64,000 nucleotides of DNA from contig CALUJA010000016.1 in the NCBI GenBank assembly GCA_944320845.1, positions 1 through 64,000 of the forward strand. The letters run 5' to 3'. The notes beneath the pieces are model-generated. The model saw only the letters and a program-made list of their open reading frames with translations, did no database searches and was not told where the DNA came from. This document shows, in pieces, positions 1-8,281 of this stretch (within the stretch, counting starts at the first letter, position 1; each line of letters opens with the position of its first letter). The position numbers and the translations under genes were made by a program. This DNA comes from an uncultured Phocaeicola sp. GTDB lineage: Bacteria; Bacteroidota; Bacteroidia; Bacteroidales; Bacteroidaceae.

Positions 1-74
1 AGCCTCTTGTCGGATTCGAACCAACGACCCCGAGATTACAAATCACGTGCTCTGGCCAACTGAGCTAAAGAGGC
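1..74 (-). tRNA. tRNA-Thr (anticodon TGT)
   Basis: Read on the minus strand this is a complete 74-base cloverleaf. The acceptor stem GCCTCTT pairs with AAGAGGC, the D arm is GCTC/GAGC, the anticodon loop TTTGTAA carries TGT, and the T arm GTTGG/CCGAC encloses the TTCGAAT loop. The anticodon stem has one T-T mismatch. No CCA is encoded. It lies downstream of hpf after a terminator, as in Bacteroides genomes where a tRNA cluster and tuf follow (known arrangement; the continuation is outside the window). Confidence 0.95.
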
Positions 75-88
75 AAAGCTTAAAAAAC

Positions 89-131
89 TTGCAGCCGCTA
101 TCTTACGCATAAGGCGGCTTAGCGGCTGCAA
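89..131 (-). terminator. Rho-independent terminator after hpf
   Basis: A 12-base perfect inverted repeat (TTGCAGCCGCTA at 89-100, its complement at 120-131) is followed in the minus direction by a T run (complement of taaaaaa, positions 81-87). It sits between the hpf stop and tRNA-Thr, so it probably ends the rpsU-xerC-hpf transcript. Confidence 0.75.
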
Positions 132-175
132 AGTTAGATATTATTTTTTAATCACAAAACTTTTTCAATACTTTT

Positions 176-475
176 TTATTTCCCTTGTTGTTTTTCCTTT
201 GCTTTCAACAACTGTTTAGAGAGTGCTTCCATGCACACATCTATTGATTCTTCAAACGTATCGCTTACTTTTTCCGCGTAAAACTCTGAATTCAACGCCA
301 ACACGCGCACTCCGGCTTCCTTGTTCATTGCCGTTTCAGGCTTTACTACCTTCAAAGACACCTCTACTTTCTTTATATTATCGCAAAACTTTTCGAGCTT
401 GTCTGCTTTCTTTTGGATAAAAGCCTGCAATCTCTCAGATGCATCAAAATGAATCGATTGAATTCTTACTTCCAT
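176..475 (-). CDS. hpf: Ribosome hibernation promoting factor, short HPF/RaiA type
   Basis: This 99-residue protein binds idle ribosomes in the decoding centre and helps form or store inactive ribosomes (family knowledge). It matches the S30AE/HPF fold along its length: it starts MEVRIQSIHFDAS, has a basic helix with QKKADKLEKF, a central strand VEVSLKVV, and ends in a lysine-rich helix (LLKAKEKQQGK). It lacks the C-terminal dimerisation domain of long HPF. The start ATG is 14 bases after the xerC stop. Position behind rpsU and the recombinase gene is the usual Bacteroidota order and suggests co-transcription with ribosomal protein S21. Confidence 0.93.
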   Translation of the reverse strand: MEVRIQSIHFDASERLQAFIQKKADKLEKFCDNIKKVEVSLKVVKPETAMNKEAGVRVLALNSEFYAEKVSDTFEESIDVCMEALSKQLLKAKEKQQGK

Positions 476-489
476 AAAGACCTCCTTTT

Positions 490-1368
490 TTACGCTCTTG
501 GATGAGCCTGTTCATAAACTTTTTTCAACTCCTCAAAGGTTGCATGCGTATAGATTTCTGTTGTCTTCAAGCTCTCATGTCCCAACAGTTCTTTCACAGC
601 CTCCAATTCCGCATGATTGTTCAGCATCGAAGTCGCAAAAGAATGCCTCAGCACATGAGGACTCTTTTTTTTCAACATTACAACTTTTGACAAATATCGC
701 TTCACCAAAAGGTACACGGCATTCCTTTCTATCCTCTTTCCGCCTTTCCCGACAAAAAAAGCACTTGCATCCGCCGCATAATCATCTCTTAACGAAAGAT
801 AAGCCAGCATGTCTTCCTTCAGCTCCCCGCCAAAAGGAATCAGCCGTTGTTTGTTTCTTTTTCCGGTCACCTTTATCACCGAAGCAGAGAAGTCCACATC
901 CCTGTCGTTCAATCCCACCAATTCGGAAAGACGCATTCCCGTTTCATAAAACATCTCTATAATCAAGCGGTTCCGGCTTGCCTTAAACCCCGTTCCAAAA
1001 TCAACGGCATCAAGCAGCTCGTCCATATCCGCCTCTTTTACAAAGACCGGCAACGGTTTCTTCCTTTTCGGTCCGACCACCTTCTGTGTCGGATCAGCTT
1101 CCACCAGCTTCCGACGCAACAGATAGCGATAAAAAGACCTCAGCGAACTCAACTTCCTGTTTACCGATGCGGCTTCATAACCTTCATCCATAAGCTTCAC
1201 AATCCAGCCACGGATTATGTCACCGTCCACCACCGTAAAATCAAGACTTTCGTCCACCCCTTTAAAGTATTCCTCAAACTTTGCGATATCCGTCCCGTAA
1301 CTTGTCACGGTCTTGTCCGAATAGTTCCGCTCCAGAGAGAGATACTCTAAAAAAGATTCTTTCAACAT
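490..1368 (-). CDS. xerC: Tyrosine recombinase, XerC/XerD type
   Basis: A 292-residue site-specific recombinase of the family that resolves chromosome dimers at dif. The N-terminal SAM-like core-binding domain spans roughly residues 1-85 and the catalytic domain roughly 105-285. All catalytic residues are visible: Arg in GMRLSELVGL, Lys in VTGKRNKQRL, His and Arg in HVLRHSFATS, His in LGHESLKTTE and Tyr in IYTHATFEEL. Full length for the family with no integrase-specific extension. Its fixed place between rpsU and hpf argues for the chromosomal housekeeping recombinase rather than a mobile-element integrase. Whether it is the XerC or XerD partner cannot be decided from this window. Confidence 0.9.
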   Translation of the reverse strand: MLKESFLEYLSLERNYSDKTVTSYGTDIAKFEEYFKGVDESLDFTVVDGDIIRGWIVKLMDEGYEAASVNRKLSSLRSFYRYLLRRKLVEADPTQKVVGPKRKKPLPVFVKEADMDELLDAVDFGTGFKASRNRLIIEMFYETGMRLSELVGLNDRDVDFSASVIKVTGKRNKQRLIPFGGELKEDMLAYLSLRDDYAADASAFFVGKGGKRIERNAVYLLVKRYLSKVVMLKKKSPHVLRHSFATSMLNNHAELEAVKELLGHESLKTTEIYTHATFEELKKVYEQAHPRA

Positions 1369-1443
1369 AAGAGACTTTGCCTTTTATATTCAGCAACGAA
1401 TTTATGAAAAAGAATTCAATAATTCAAGTGTTTTGCGCAATTA

Positions 1444-1635
1444 TTATTCTTCCATCTGACGCAATTTCTGCACGTAAGCAGAATGTTCTTTCTCAAGTCT
1501 CTTCAAGACAGAGGGTTTGTCATACTGCTGTCTTCTTCTCAATTCTTTTACTACACCCGTCTTTTCAAATTTTCTTTTGAATTTCTTCAGCGCTTTTTCA
1601 ATGTTTTCGCCTTCTTTTACTGGTACAATAATCAT
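1444..1635 (-). CDS. rpsU: 30S ribosomal protein S21
   Basis: A 63-residue, strongly basic protein with the S21 pattern: MIIVPVKEGENIEKALKKFK at the N terminus, then a Lys/Arg-rich helix (VVKELRRRQQYDKPSVLKR). It is part of the small subunit and acts in translation initiation. It begins a cluster with the recombinase and hpf on the same strand. A good -7 element lies upstream at 1692-1699. Length is normal for Bacteroidota. Confidence 0.96.
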   Translation of the reverse strand: MIIVPVKEGENIEKALKKFKRKFEKTGVVKELRRRQQYDKPSVLKRLEKEHSAYVQKLRQMEE

Positions 1636-1691
1636 GTTTTTAATTTATTTAAATATGTTGTTACAAATTATTTCATGGCCAAAATGTGGCG

Positions 1692-1723
1692 CAAAATTAC
1701 ATATACTTTCTTTATTTACAAAA
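1692..1723 (-). promoter_or_regulatory. Bacteroidota-type promoter for rpsU
   Basis: On the minus strand TAATTTTG (1692-1699) matches the -7 consensus TAnnTTTG, and TTTTG (1719-1723) lies 19 bases upstream as the -33 element. Transcription would start about 55 bases before the rpsU ATG. The region 1636-1940 otherwise holds only the divergent pepP promoter. Confidence 0.65.
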
Positions 1724-1879
1724 CATTCCGCCATATTTTTCTTTTTTGGCAGATTCTTTTGCTGTTCCCTCCATCGCCGCCCAAACTTTTCATGCAGGCA
1801 GAAATTATTTTCCGCCTGCTCCAAACCGTCCTAAGCCCCTGTCAAAAATGAAGATATCAGGGAAACACAAGCTTCAAAC

Positions 1880-1912
1880 TTGACCGGAAATCGCAAAGAA
1901 ATTGTAACTTTG
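1880..1912 (+). promoter_or_regulatory. Promoter for the Xaa-Pro aminopeptidase gene
   Basis: TAACTTTG at 1905-1912 is a full TAnnTTTG match, with TTG at 1880-1882 about 22 bases upstream. The ATG at 1941 follows after roughly 20 untranslated bases. Confidence 0.65.
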
Positions 1913-1940
1913 CTACGATTACCATATAAACACTACACTC

Positions 1941-3719
1941 ATGAAGCAAGAAATAAGAAAAAGAGTAACGGCTTTGCGTTCTTTCATGCAAGAAAACGGT
2001 CTGTCGGCCTTCATCGTTCCGAGCACAGACCCGCATTCCGGCGAATATGTTCCCGAACATTGGGAAAGCCGCAAATGGATATCCGGATTTACCGGCTCGG
2101 CCGGAACCGCTGTCATCACGATGGAGAAAGCCGGACTATGGACGGATTCGCGTTATTTCCTACAGGCAGCCGACCAGCTTGCCGATACGGGAATCGACTT
2201 ATTCAAGGACCGTCTGCCGGAAACGCCTTCCATTCCCGAATGGCTGGGTCAGGTATTAAAGCCGGGAGACAAGGTGGGAATCGACGGTTGGGTAAACACT
2301 ACGGCCGAGGCTGAAAACCTGAAATCCTGTCTTTCACCGCATGGTCTGGAGCTTGTATCCTCGGCCGACCCTTTCCGGTCATTATGGAAAAACCGCCCTG
2401 CCCTGCCTTCCGACCCTCCGTTTATCCTTCCGATGGAATATGCCGGCATGGGCTGCAAGGACAAACTGAACCAAATCAGGAAGCGTATCCGGGAAAATGG
2501 AGCCGACGGCATTCTCATTTCCGCCCTTGACGAGATTGCATGGACCTTAAACCTGCGCGGCAGCGACGTTCACTGCAATCCCGTATTCGTAAGCTTCCTG
2601 CTCATCACCGGGCAGCATTGCACATTATATATATTACCCGATAAGCTGACACCTGAAATCCTCTCTTACTTAAAGGAGAATGAAATAGAAACCCGGCCAT
2701 ACGAAGCGGTGGAAAATGACCTGAGAAACTATCCGGGCAACCGCATCCAACTGTCGGCAAGCACCAACTATGCGCTTTACCAGGCAGCTTCTGCCCATGC
2801 CGAGGTGATACGGGCCGACTCTCCGGTGCTTTATATGAAGGCCATCAAAAACGAAACCGAAATCAAAGGATTCCGCGAAGCCATGAAGCGCGACGGAGTG
2901 GCTATGGTAAAATTCCTGATATGGCTGAAAGAAGCGGTGAAAAACGGTCAAGAAACGGAAACCAGCATCGACCGGAAGCTTTACGAACTGCGTGCCGAGC
3001 AACGGGACTTCAAGGGAATCAGCTTTGATACGATTGCCGGATACCAGGAACACGGAGCCATCGTGCATTATGAAGCGACAGAAGATACGGCCTCTACGCT
3101 CCAACCGAAAGGCATGCTGCTGCTCGACAGCGGCGCGCAATATCTTGACGGGACAACCGACATTACACGCACCATCGTGCTCGGAGAACTGACGGACGAA
3201 CAGAAGCAGGATTACACCCTTGTGCTTAAGGGATTCATCGAGCTGTCTATGGCTGAATTTCCGTATGGAACATGCGGCACGCAGCTGGATGTACTTGCCC
3301 GCCAGTTTATGTGGAAGGCAGGAATCAATTACGGGCATGGAACCGGACACGGAGTAGGACACTTCCTGAACGTTCATGAAGGGCCGCACCAGTTCCGCAT
3401 GAACCATATGCCCGCACTGCTGCTTCCGGGAATGACCGTCACCAACGAACCGGGAATTTACCGTGCCGGAAGTCATGGGGTACGCACGGAGAATACGATG
3501 CTTATTGTCAGAAGCAAAAAGACGGAATTCGGCGACTTCTACCGTTTTGAGCCGCTGACTCTCTGCCCGATTGACAAGGAAGCCATCCTGACGGAACAGC
3601 TGAGTGAGGAAGAAAGACAGTGGCTGAACGACTACCACACGCTGGTATACGAGCAGCTCAGCCCGCTGCTGAGTGCGGAAGAAAAGGGCTGGCTGAAAGA
3701 AGCAACGGCCGCCATCTGA
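1941..3719 (+). CDS. Xaa-Pro aminopeptidase (M24B, long eukaryote-like form)
   Basis: A 592-residue cytosolic metalloaminopeptidase that removes N-terminal residues before proline. Two creatinase-like N-terminal domains (about residues 1-300) precede the pita-bread M24 domain (about 310-530) and a short M24 C-terminal domain. The five metal ligands are visible: Asp in LLLDSGAQYLDGTTDITRT (about 395 and 406), His in HGTGHGVGHF (about 470), Glu in NEPGIY (about 503) and Glu in RTENTML (about 517). The length matches the three-domain APP1-type enzymes rather than the roughly 440-residue E. coli PepP. No signal peptide. The following gamma-carbonic-anhydrase-like gene is 31 bases downstream on the same strand. 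Confidence 0.92.
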   Translation: MKQEIRKRVTALRSFMQENGLSAFIVPSTDPHSGEYVPEHWESRKWISGFTGSAGTAVITMEKAGLWTDSRYFLQAADQLADTGIDLFKDRLPETPSIPEWLGQVLKPGDKVGIDGWVNTTAEAENLKSCLSPHGLELVSSADPFRSLWKNRPALPSDPPFILPMEYAGMGCKDKLNQIRKRIRENGADGILISALDEIAWTLNLRGSDVHCNPVFVSFLLITGQHCTLYILPDKLTPEILSYLKENEIETRPYEAVENDLRNYPGNRIQLSASTNYALYQAASAHAEVIRADSPVLYMKAIKNETEIKGFREAMKRDGVAMVKFLIWLKEAVKNGQETETSIDRKLYELRAEQRDFKGISFDTIAGYQEHGAIVHYEATEDTASTLQPKGMLLLDSGAQYLDGTTDITRTIVLGELTDEQKQDYTLVLKGFIELSMAEFPYGTCGTQLDVLARQFMWKAGINYGHGTGHGVGHFLNVHEGPHQFRMNHMPALLLPGMTVTNEPGIYRAGSHGVRTENTMLIVRSKKTEFGDFYRFEPLTLCPIDKEAILTEQLSEEERQWLNDYHTLVYEQLSPLLSAEEKGWLKEATAAI

Positions 3720-3750
3720 TTTTACAACAATAAAAAACAGCTTATACCTT

Positions 3751-4266
3751 ATGGCACTGATTAAATCTGTAAGGGGATTCACGCCCCAGATAGGAGAAAA
3801 CTGCTATTTGGCCGACAATGCCACCATCATAGGAGATGTCACAATGGGACGCGACTGCAGTATCTGGTTCAATACGGTATTGCGGGGCGATGTCAACTCC
3901 ATACGCATCGGCGACCGGGTCAATATCCAAGACGGTTCTGTCCTCCATACGCTTTATGAGAAATCGACGGTGGAAATCGGGAATGATGTTTCCATCGGGC
4001 ACAATGTGACGCTTCACGGAGCCTGCGTGAAAGACAATGCCCTCATTGGCATGGGGGCAACCGTTCTCGACCATGCCGTGATAGGCGAAGGGGCCATCGT
4101 TGCCGCCGGAGCCTTGGTACTGTCGAACACCGTCATCGAGCCGCACACGCTGTGGGGAGGCGTACCCGCCCGCTTCATCAAAAAGGTCGACCCGCAGCAA
4201 AGCAAGGAGCTGAACCAGAAGATAGCCCACGGTTATCTGATGTATGCCTCATGGTTTAAGGAATAA
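3751..4266 (+). CDS. Gamma-carbonic-anhydrase-like hexapeptide-repeat protein
   Basis: A 171-residue left-handed beta-helix protein of the YrdA/PaaY/CamH group. Hexapeptide repeats run from about residue 15 to 140 (ATIIGDVTMG, NVTLHGACV, NALIGMGATV). The pattern of a class-type metal site is present: RGDVNSIRIGD, NIQDGSVLH, IGHNVTLHG, giving three possible zinc ligands (His in VLH, IGH and TLH). Members are trimeric; some are carbonic anhydrases and many have no proven activity, so the reaction is not certain. The gene ends 6 bases before the convergent M64 gene. Confidence 0.85.
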   Translation: MALIKSVRGFTPQIGENCYLADNATIIGDVTMGRDCSIWFNTVLRGDVNSIRIGDRVNIQDGSVLHTLYEKSTVEIGNDVSIGHNVTLHGACVKDNALIGMGATVLDHAVIGEGAIVAAGALVLSNTVIEPHTLWGGVPARFIKKVDPQQSKELNQKIAHGYLMYASWFKE

Positions 4267-4272
4267 CCTCCG

Positions 4273-5940
4273 TCAGTCTGCCGCCAATGACTTGTCCATA
4301 AAGCGCGGGCGGGCAAACGGTCTGCCGCTCTTCACCGTTGAAGAGCGGCTGTTCCTTATCTGAAGCGTATTGACAGACTGGTCAAAAGTCACGAATTCCT
4401 CGTATGTGGGAGTCTTTCCCATACCGTCTTCCATCACGCGGTCGTAGATGGCTCTGCGCGAAGGCGCGTTAAAGCCTACCATATTGTCATTCATCATACT
4501 GTTTTTACTCGGGCGATAGACCCCGCTCATATAGGTGCAAGCCCCCTCGTATATACCCAAACCTTCCGAAACATCGTATCCGCCGTCCAAGAAGTCACTC
4601 CAAAGCACCTCGTCCGGATTATCCGTAAAGTCTACATTCTGCGCCCAGCCCAATGCCTGGAACTGGCGAACAACTTCTTTAGCGCTTTCCGGCATGACTC
4701 CCATCTCTTCATACGAATATTCATCCTCCAGCTTGGCGAAGCCGTGACCTATCGCTTCGTGCGTCAGCACCTGTCTGAACTCATCGCTTTCCAGGTTATA
4801 AATAATGGGGCAATAGGCAATGGCAAACTCCGTATACTCCAAACTCGTCATGCTTGTAAAGCCAAAATAAGTGGTACCCGCATAGCTGTCGGTATTTAAT
4901 ATGACCACAGCCAATGTATTGTCCGTATCTATATCATATTCCCTATCTACATAACGCACGTATTTCTGCACCGCAATTTCATCGCCTGATATTCCCGTAC
5001 TGTTTCCACCCTCCAATTCGCAGCCGATTGCCGTTTCTCCGTAACCGAAGGCATTGCTCGCCGAAACCGCCGCCACGGAATAAATATTGAAATAGTCCCG
5101 CAAAGACTTGACCGGCTCTTCGGTAAACAGATTTTCGCACGCCTTCTGCATCACCTCCAGATAAGTGCCGTCGGCAATTTCAGCATCGATAAATCCGTCG
5201 CCCATCAGCACAATCGGGATTCCGCTGCCTTTCGTGGCATTCTGCAGCACCGTCACTTCGCCGTCCGCCGAATAGTCAGTCGACTCGTTGCTCTGCACCA
5301 CAATTACGGTAGCCAGTATCTTCTGCTCCACTCCATCCTCTTTTACGAACATTATTCTCGCATAGCGGGCTTCCGTATCCGGGTTCGGCTCCACGTTTAG
5401 CACTATCGAATAGTCGGTCATGGCCCGTGAAAGATTGTCTTGGTTCAGCCACGAAGCGTCACAAAGTATGCGCAATTCGTCCGTATTCATAGAAGTAGAA
5501 AAGATTATATCCAGTATGCCGCCCTCGGCATCCACCTGATAAACATCCTGTTCCAAGCGGATATAGTCCGATGTTTCCTGCCTTACGGTTATCGTTTCAC
5601 TGGCATCCCCCGATGTCAGTGTCAGTACCGCCTCCCGGCTTTCATCCGCATCATTTGCCGTCAGCGCCGTAATTAAAATCACATTCCGCCCCGGCTCTCC
5701 CGCCTCCGGAGCTATGGCAAGCCAGTCGGCCGACACCTCCGCCTGCCAGTCAAGCTCGCTTGAAAAAGGAACAAAAGCACGGGCTCCTTCCTCGGAAGTA
5801 AGTATAATATCCTCTGTTATATCAAACGAAAATCCTGATTCCGGTTCCTCCGGTTCTGTTTTCAGGTCATCATCCTTATCCGAACACGATGCAAAAAGCA
5901 AGATGCACAGGCACAAACTGAAGTAATACGAGAGTTTCAT
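4273..5940 (-). CDS. M64-family (IgA peptidase-like) metallopeptidase lipoprotein with BACON domains
   Basis: A 555-residue secreted lipoprotein. Its signal peptide ends in the lipobox FASC (about residue 19), so it should be anchored in a membrane facing the periplasm or surface. Two BACON-like beta-sandwich domains follow (about 45-120 and 125-215, with DWQAEVSADWLAI and ILCDASWLNQ). The M64 domain (about 225-530) carries THEAIGHGFAKLEDEY. The zinc motif here reads H-E-A-I-G-H, three residues between the E and second H rather than the two of a classical HExxH; I recall a glycine-rich HExxxH form from related Bacteroidota proteins, so I do not call it inactive. The natural substrate is unknown. 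A promoter-like CAAAAGTA (TACTTTTG on the minus strand) is at 5959-5966. Confidence 0.85.
   Translation of the reverse strand: MKLSYYFSLCLCILLFASCSDKDDDLKTEPEEPESGFSFDITEDIILTSEEGARAFVPFSSELDWQAEVSADWLAIAPEAGEPGRNVILITALTANDADESREAVLTLTSGDASETITVRQETSDYIRLEQDVYQVDAEGGILDIIFSTSMNTDELRILCDASWLNQDNLSRAMTDYSIVLNVEPNPDTEARYARIMFVKEDGVEQKILATVIVVQSNESTDYSADGEVTVLQNATKGSGIPIVLMGDGFIDAEIADGTYLEVMQKACENLFTEEPVKSLRDYFNIYSVAAVSASNAFGYGETAIGCELEGGNSTGISGDEIAVQKYVRYVDREYDIDTDNTLAVVILNTDSYAGTTYFGFTSMTSLEYTEFAIAYCPIIYNLESDEFRQVLTHEAIGHGFAKLEDEYSYEEMGVMPESAKEVVRQFQALGWAQNVDFTDNPDEVLWSDFLDGGYDVSEGLGIYEGACTYMSGVYRPSKNSMMNDNMVGFNAPSRRAIYDRVMEDGMGKTPTYEEFVTFDQSVNTLQIRNSRSSTVKSGRPFARPRFMDKSLAAD
4324..4349. terminator. 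Hairpin inside the 3-prime end of the M64 gene
   Basis: GCCGCTCTTCA at 4324-4334 and its exact complement at 4339-4349 form an 11-base stem with a four-base loop. It lies about 58 bases past the stop of the convergent upstream gene and may end that transcript, although it is within the coding sequence of the opposite gene and has no T run. Confidence 0.35.
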
Positions 5941-5958
5941 AGCTTTATATTATCATAT

Positions 5959-5966
5959 CAAAAGTA
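5959..5966 (-). promoter_or_regulatory. -7 promoter element for the M64 lipoprotein gene
   Basis: TACTTTTG on the minus strand matches TAnnTTTG and lies 18 bases before the ATG at 5940. No convincing -33 TTG was seen. Confidence 0.45.
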
Positions 5967-6100
5967 GGGAAAACATACCATACCGATAAATCTTTTCGAC
6001 AAATTCAGCAAAAATCCCGACAAAACGGATTTTCAGAAAGGGGAAAAAGATTTTTCCTCCTGAGCAAACCGCAGGATGACCGGAGCAAATCCGGCAAACG

Positions 6101-6799
6101 CTACGCACAGACCAGCATCAGCCCCACTCCTTTCACCGTCTTGATTTGTACCGACGCGTCGCCCGACAAGAGCCTGCGCAGGCGCGACACGAAGACATCC
6201 AGACTTCGCGAGGCGAAATAGTCGTCTTCCGTATCCCAAAGCTGCGAAAGGATGGCTTCGCGCCTTACCACCGCTCCCTTGTTCTCGCAGAGCAGCCGCA
6301 GCAGACGGGCTTCGCGCTCGGTCAAAGCCTTGTCTGCCTCGCCGTGCTGCCGCAGCAAGGCATGGTCGGCATCAAAGGAATATAACTGCCCGACGGAGTA
6401 AACCGCACGGACATCGCGCGACTTCACCCCGCCTGTCAGGCGCAGCAAGGCGGTGATATGGGCGTTCAGCTCTTCGGCCAGGAAAGGTTTCTTTATGTAA
6501 TTGTTCACACCGAGCCCGTATCCCTCCACCACATCCTTGGGCGAAACGCGTCCGGAAGTAAATAGAATCGGCGTTGTGCCGTCCGTCTCGCGGATGCGGC
6601 GCACCATTTCATAGCCGTTCATTACGGGCATCTCGATGTCGGACACGATGACATCGGGCTTCCACTCCTGCCATAAGCGCAGTCCCTCCCTACCATCGGC
6701 GGCTGTCCTTACTTCATAACCGCCAATCATGTCTTCCAAACCTCCGCGAATAATGTAGCAAAGGTTGGCATCATCCTCTACCAGCAACAGTCTTATCAT
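6101..6799 (-). CDS. OmpR-family response regulator
   Basis: A 232-residue two-domain regulator. The receiver domain (about 1-120) has the acidic pair in LLLVEDDAN, the phosphoacceptor Asp in VIVSDIEMPVMNG (about residue 56) and the conserved Lys in NYIKKPF (about 105). The winged-helix DNA-binding domain (about 130-230) has ALTEREARLLRLL and SRSLDVFVSRLRRLL, with KTVKGVGLML at the C terminus. The sensor kinase gene ends 3 bases upstream. The general arrangement resembles the RprX/RprY system of Bacteroides, but identity is not proven. Direct repeats at 8187-8213 are the best candidate for its binding site. Confidence 0.92.
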   Translation of the reverse strand: MIRLLLVEDDANLCYIIRGGLEDMIGGYEVRTAADGREGLRLWQEWKPDVIVSDIEMPVMNGYEMVRRIRETDGTTPILFTSGRVSPKDVVEGYGLGVNNYIKKPFLAEELNAHITALLRLTGGVKSRDVRAVYSVGQLYSFDADHALLRQHGEADKALTEREARLLRLLCENKGAVVRREAILSQLWDTEDDYFASRSLDVFVSRLRRLLSGDASVQIKTVKGVGLMLVCA

Positions 6800-6802
6800 A
6801 GC

Positions 6803-8185
6803 TTATTCTTTTTTCTCCTCTTTTTCGGGCGGCAGCAGCAGGGTGAACACGCTGTATTCCCCTTCGATGCTCTCCACCTGCACCTGCCCGCCGTGCGCTT
6901 CCGCCACGCGGAACACGTAGTTCAGTCCGAGCCCGAACCCGGCCGCTCCCCCGTTCCGGCTGCGCGATGCCGCCGACGCGCGCTCATACTTCTCGAAAAT
7001 CTTCGTCTGGTCTTTCAGCGGAATGCCGAAGCCGTTGTCGCGTACACTGACAAACGCCGTCCCGTCGGCCTTCACTCCCGATGAAAAGGTGATTTCCACC
7101 CGTTCGCCCGAATATTTCAGCGCATTGTCTATCAGGTTGCTCAGGGCTTCCGTCAGGAACTCCCGGTCGGCATACACCGTTTCCGTCTCCAAATGCCACC
7201 GATACACCACCTCCTTCCCCGCTTTGGCCTTGTACTTCTCGGCCAGGTCTTCCAGCAAAGGACATAACGGACAGTCGCTTCTCACCAGCTTCAGGCGGTG
7301 GTTTTCCAGTTTCGACAGCGTAAGCACCTTGTTTGTCAGTGTCAGCAGATGCTCGCTCTCCTCACGCAAAATGCGGAAGTAGCGGGCCTTCTTCTCCGGC
7401 TGCGCATCAAGCTTTCCGGTTTCCAGTATCTGCGCCCCCATCAGAATAGAGCTGAGCGGGGTCTTCATGTCGTGAATCATGGCGTATGAAAAGTCCTCGC
7501 GCAGCCTTGCGACCTTGTCTTGCCGCATGATGATGCGTATCTGATAGACGATGCACCCTATCACAAGCACCATGATGAGCGCAGTAGCGATGAGCAGCAT
7601 CGTCATCCGCCGCACGACCAGCCAGTAGGGATTCGTGATAACGCCTTGCAGAAACCGCGTATTGTCGAAGCTTATCGGCACGGGACTGGTTTTCAGCGTC
7701 CCGCTGACATTGACATCCTTTGCGCCCGAACTGCGAACCACGTTTCCCGACGAGTCGACAACACACGAGAATACCCGTGCGCGGACACCGATGGAGTCGA
7801 GCAAATGGGCGTAGATGGAGTCCAAATCGGACAGGTTCACATCCATCTTCAGCTCCTCCAAGACCGTTTCCTGAAAAGCAATGTGTATACTCGACATCAG
7901 CCACTGGTTGGCGCGGTTTTCCATCACTGCCGAAAGGATGGTATCCGAATCTTCGCCCAAGTCTACCCGCATGGAAAAGATGGAATCCGGAGCCGTCATC
8001 TCCTTATACTTCTTCATCCGGTAGAAAACCTCCTGCAAGGCAGCGTCCTTGAACAGGTCATCGCTCTTCATCAACAGACTTTCCTCCGTCAGCTTGTAGG
8101 TGTTGGTCAGCCAGACATACTGCAATTCGACGATAGCCAGCAGTCCGATGACGGCAATCCACCGGATATGTTTCATCTTTCCCAT
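6803..8185 (-). CDS. Membrane sensor histidine kinase
   Basis: A 460-residue kinase paired with the response regulator. It has an N-terminal membrane helix (WIAVIGLLAIVELQYVW), a periplasmic sensor region of about 160 residues, and a second helix at about 190-215 (MLLIATALIMVLVIGCIVYQ). The HisKA domain has the H-box SYAMIHDMKTPLSS (His about 237). The ATPase domain has LIDNALKYSGE (N box), VRDNGFGIP (G1) and GFGLGLNYV (G2). No HAMP domain is obvious. A second in-frame ATG at 8176 is an alternative start, because the first lies only one base from the TTAAC repeats. Confidence 0.92.
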   Translation of the reverse strand: MGKMKHIRWIAVIGLLAIVELQYVWLTNTYKLTEESLLMKSDDLFKDAALQEVFYRMKKYKEMTAPDSIFSMRVDLGEDSDTILSAVMENRANQWLMSSIHIAFQETVLEELKMDVNLSDLDSIYAHLLDSIGVRARVFSCVVDSSGNVVRSSGAKDVNVSGTLKTSPVPISFDNTRFLQGVITNPYWLVVRRMTMLLIATALIMVLVIGCIVYQIRIIMRQDKVARLREDFSYAMIHDMKTPLSSILMGAQILETGKLDAQPEKKARYFRILREESEHLLTLTNKVLTLSKLENHRLKLVRSDCPLCPLLEDLAEKYKAKAGKEVVYRWHLETETVYADREFLTEALSNLIDNALKYSGERVEITFSSGVKADGTAFVSVRDNGFGIPLKDQTKIFEKYERASAASRSRNGGAAGFGLGLNYVFRVAEAHGGQVQVESIEGEYSVFTLLLPPEKEEKKE

Positions 8186-8186
8186 A

Positions 8187-8213
8187 TTAACGTAACATTA
8201 ACCTTGCATTAAC
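8187..8213. promoter_or_regulatory. Three TTAAC direct repeats with 11-base period (putative response-regulator operator)
   Basis: TTAAC occurs at 8187-8191, 8198-8202 and 8209-8213, exactly 11 bases apart. It lies in the intergenic space between the divergent kinase gene and the beta-barrel receptor gene. Pentamer repeats at 10-11 base spacing are typical half-sites for OmpR/PhoB-family dimers (known). Assignment to the neighbouring response regulator is inference. Confidence 0.55.
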
Positions 8214-8235
8214 CAAGAAACCGAAAGGCACTTTC

Positions 8236-8243
8236 TACATTTG
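8236..8243 (+). promoter_or_regulatory. -7 promoter element for the outer-membrane receptor gene
   Basis: TACATTTG matches TAnnTTTG and begins 46 bases before the ATG at 8282. The TTAAC repeats end 22 bases upstream, in the place where an activator or repressor would contact this promoter. A clear -33 TTG was not seen. Confidence 0.55.
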
Positions 8244-8281
8244 CAGTGTCAAAGATAGAAAATAATAAGACACAAATTGAT

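Noticed and set aside
490-1368. Tyrosine recombinase as a mobile-element integrase beside tRNA-Thr
   Set aside because: The rpsU-recombinase-hpf order is a conserved chromosomal arrangement, and no att-like repeat or cargo was seen.
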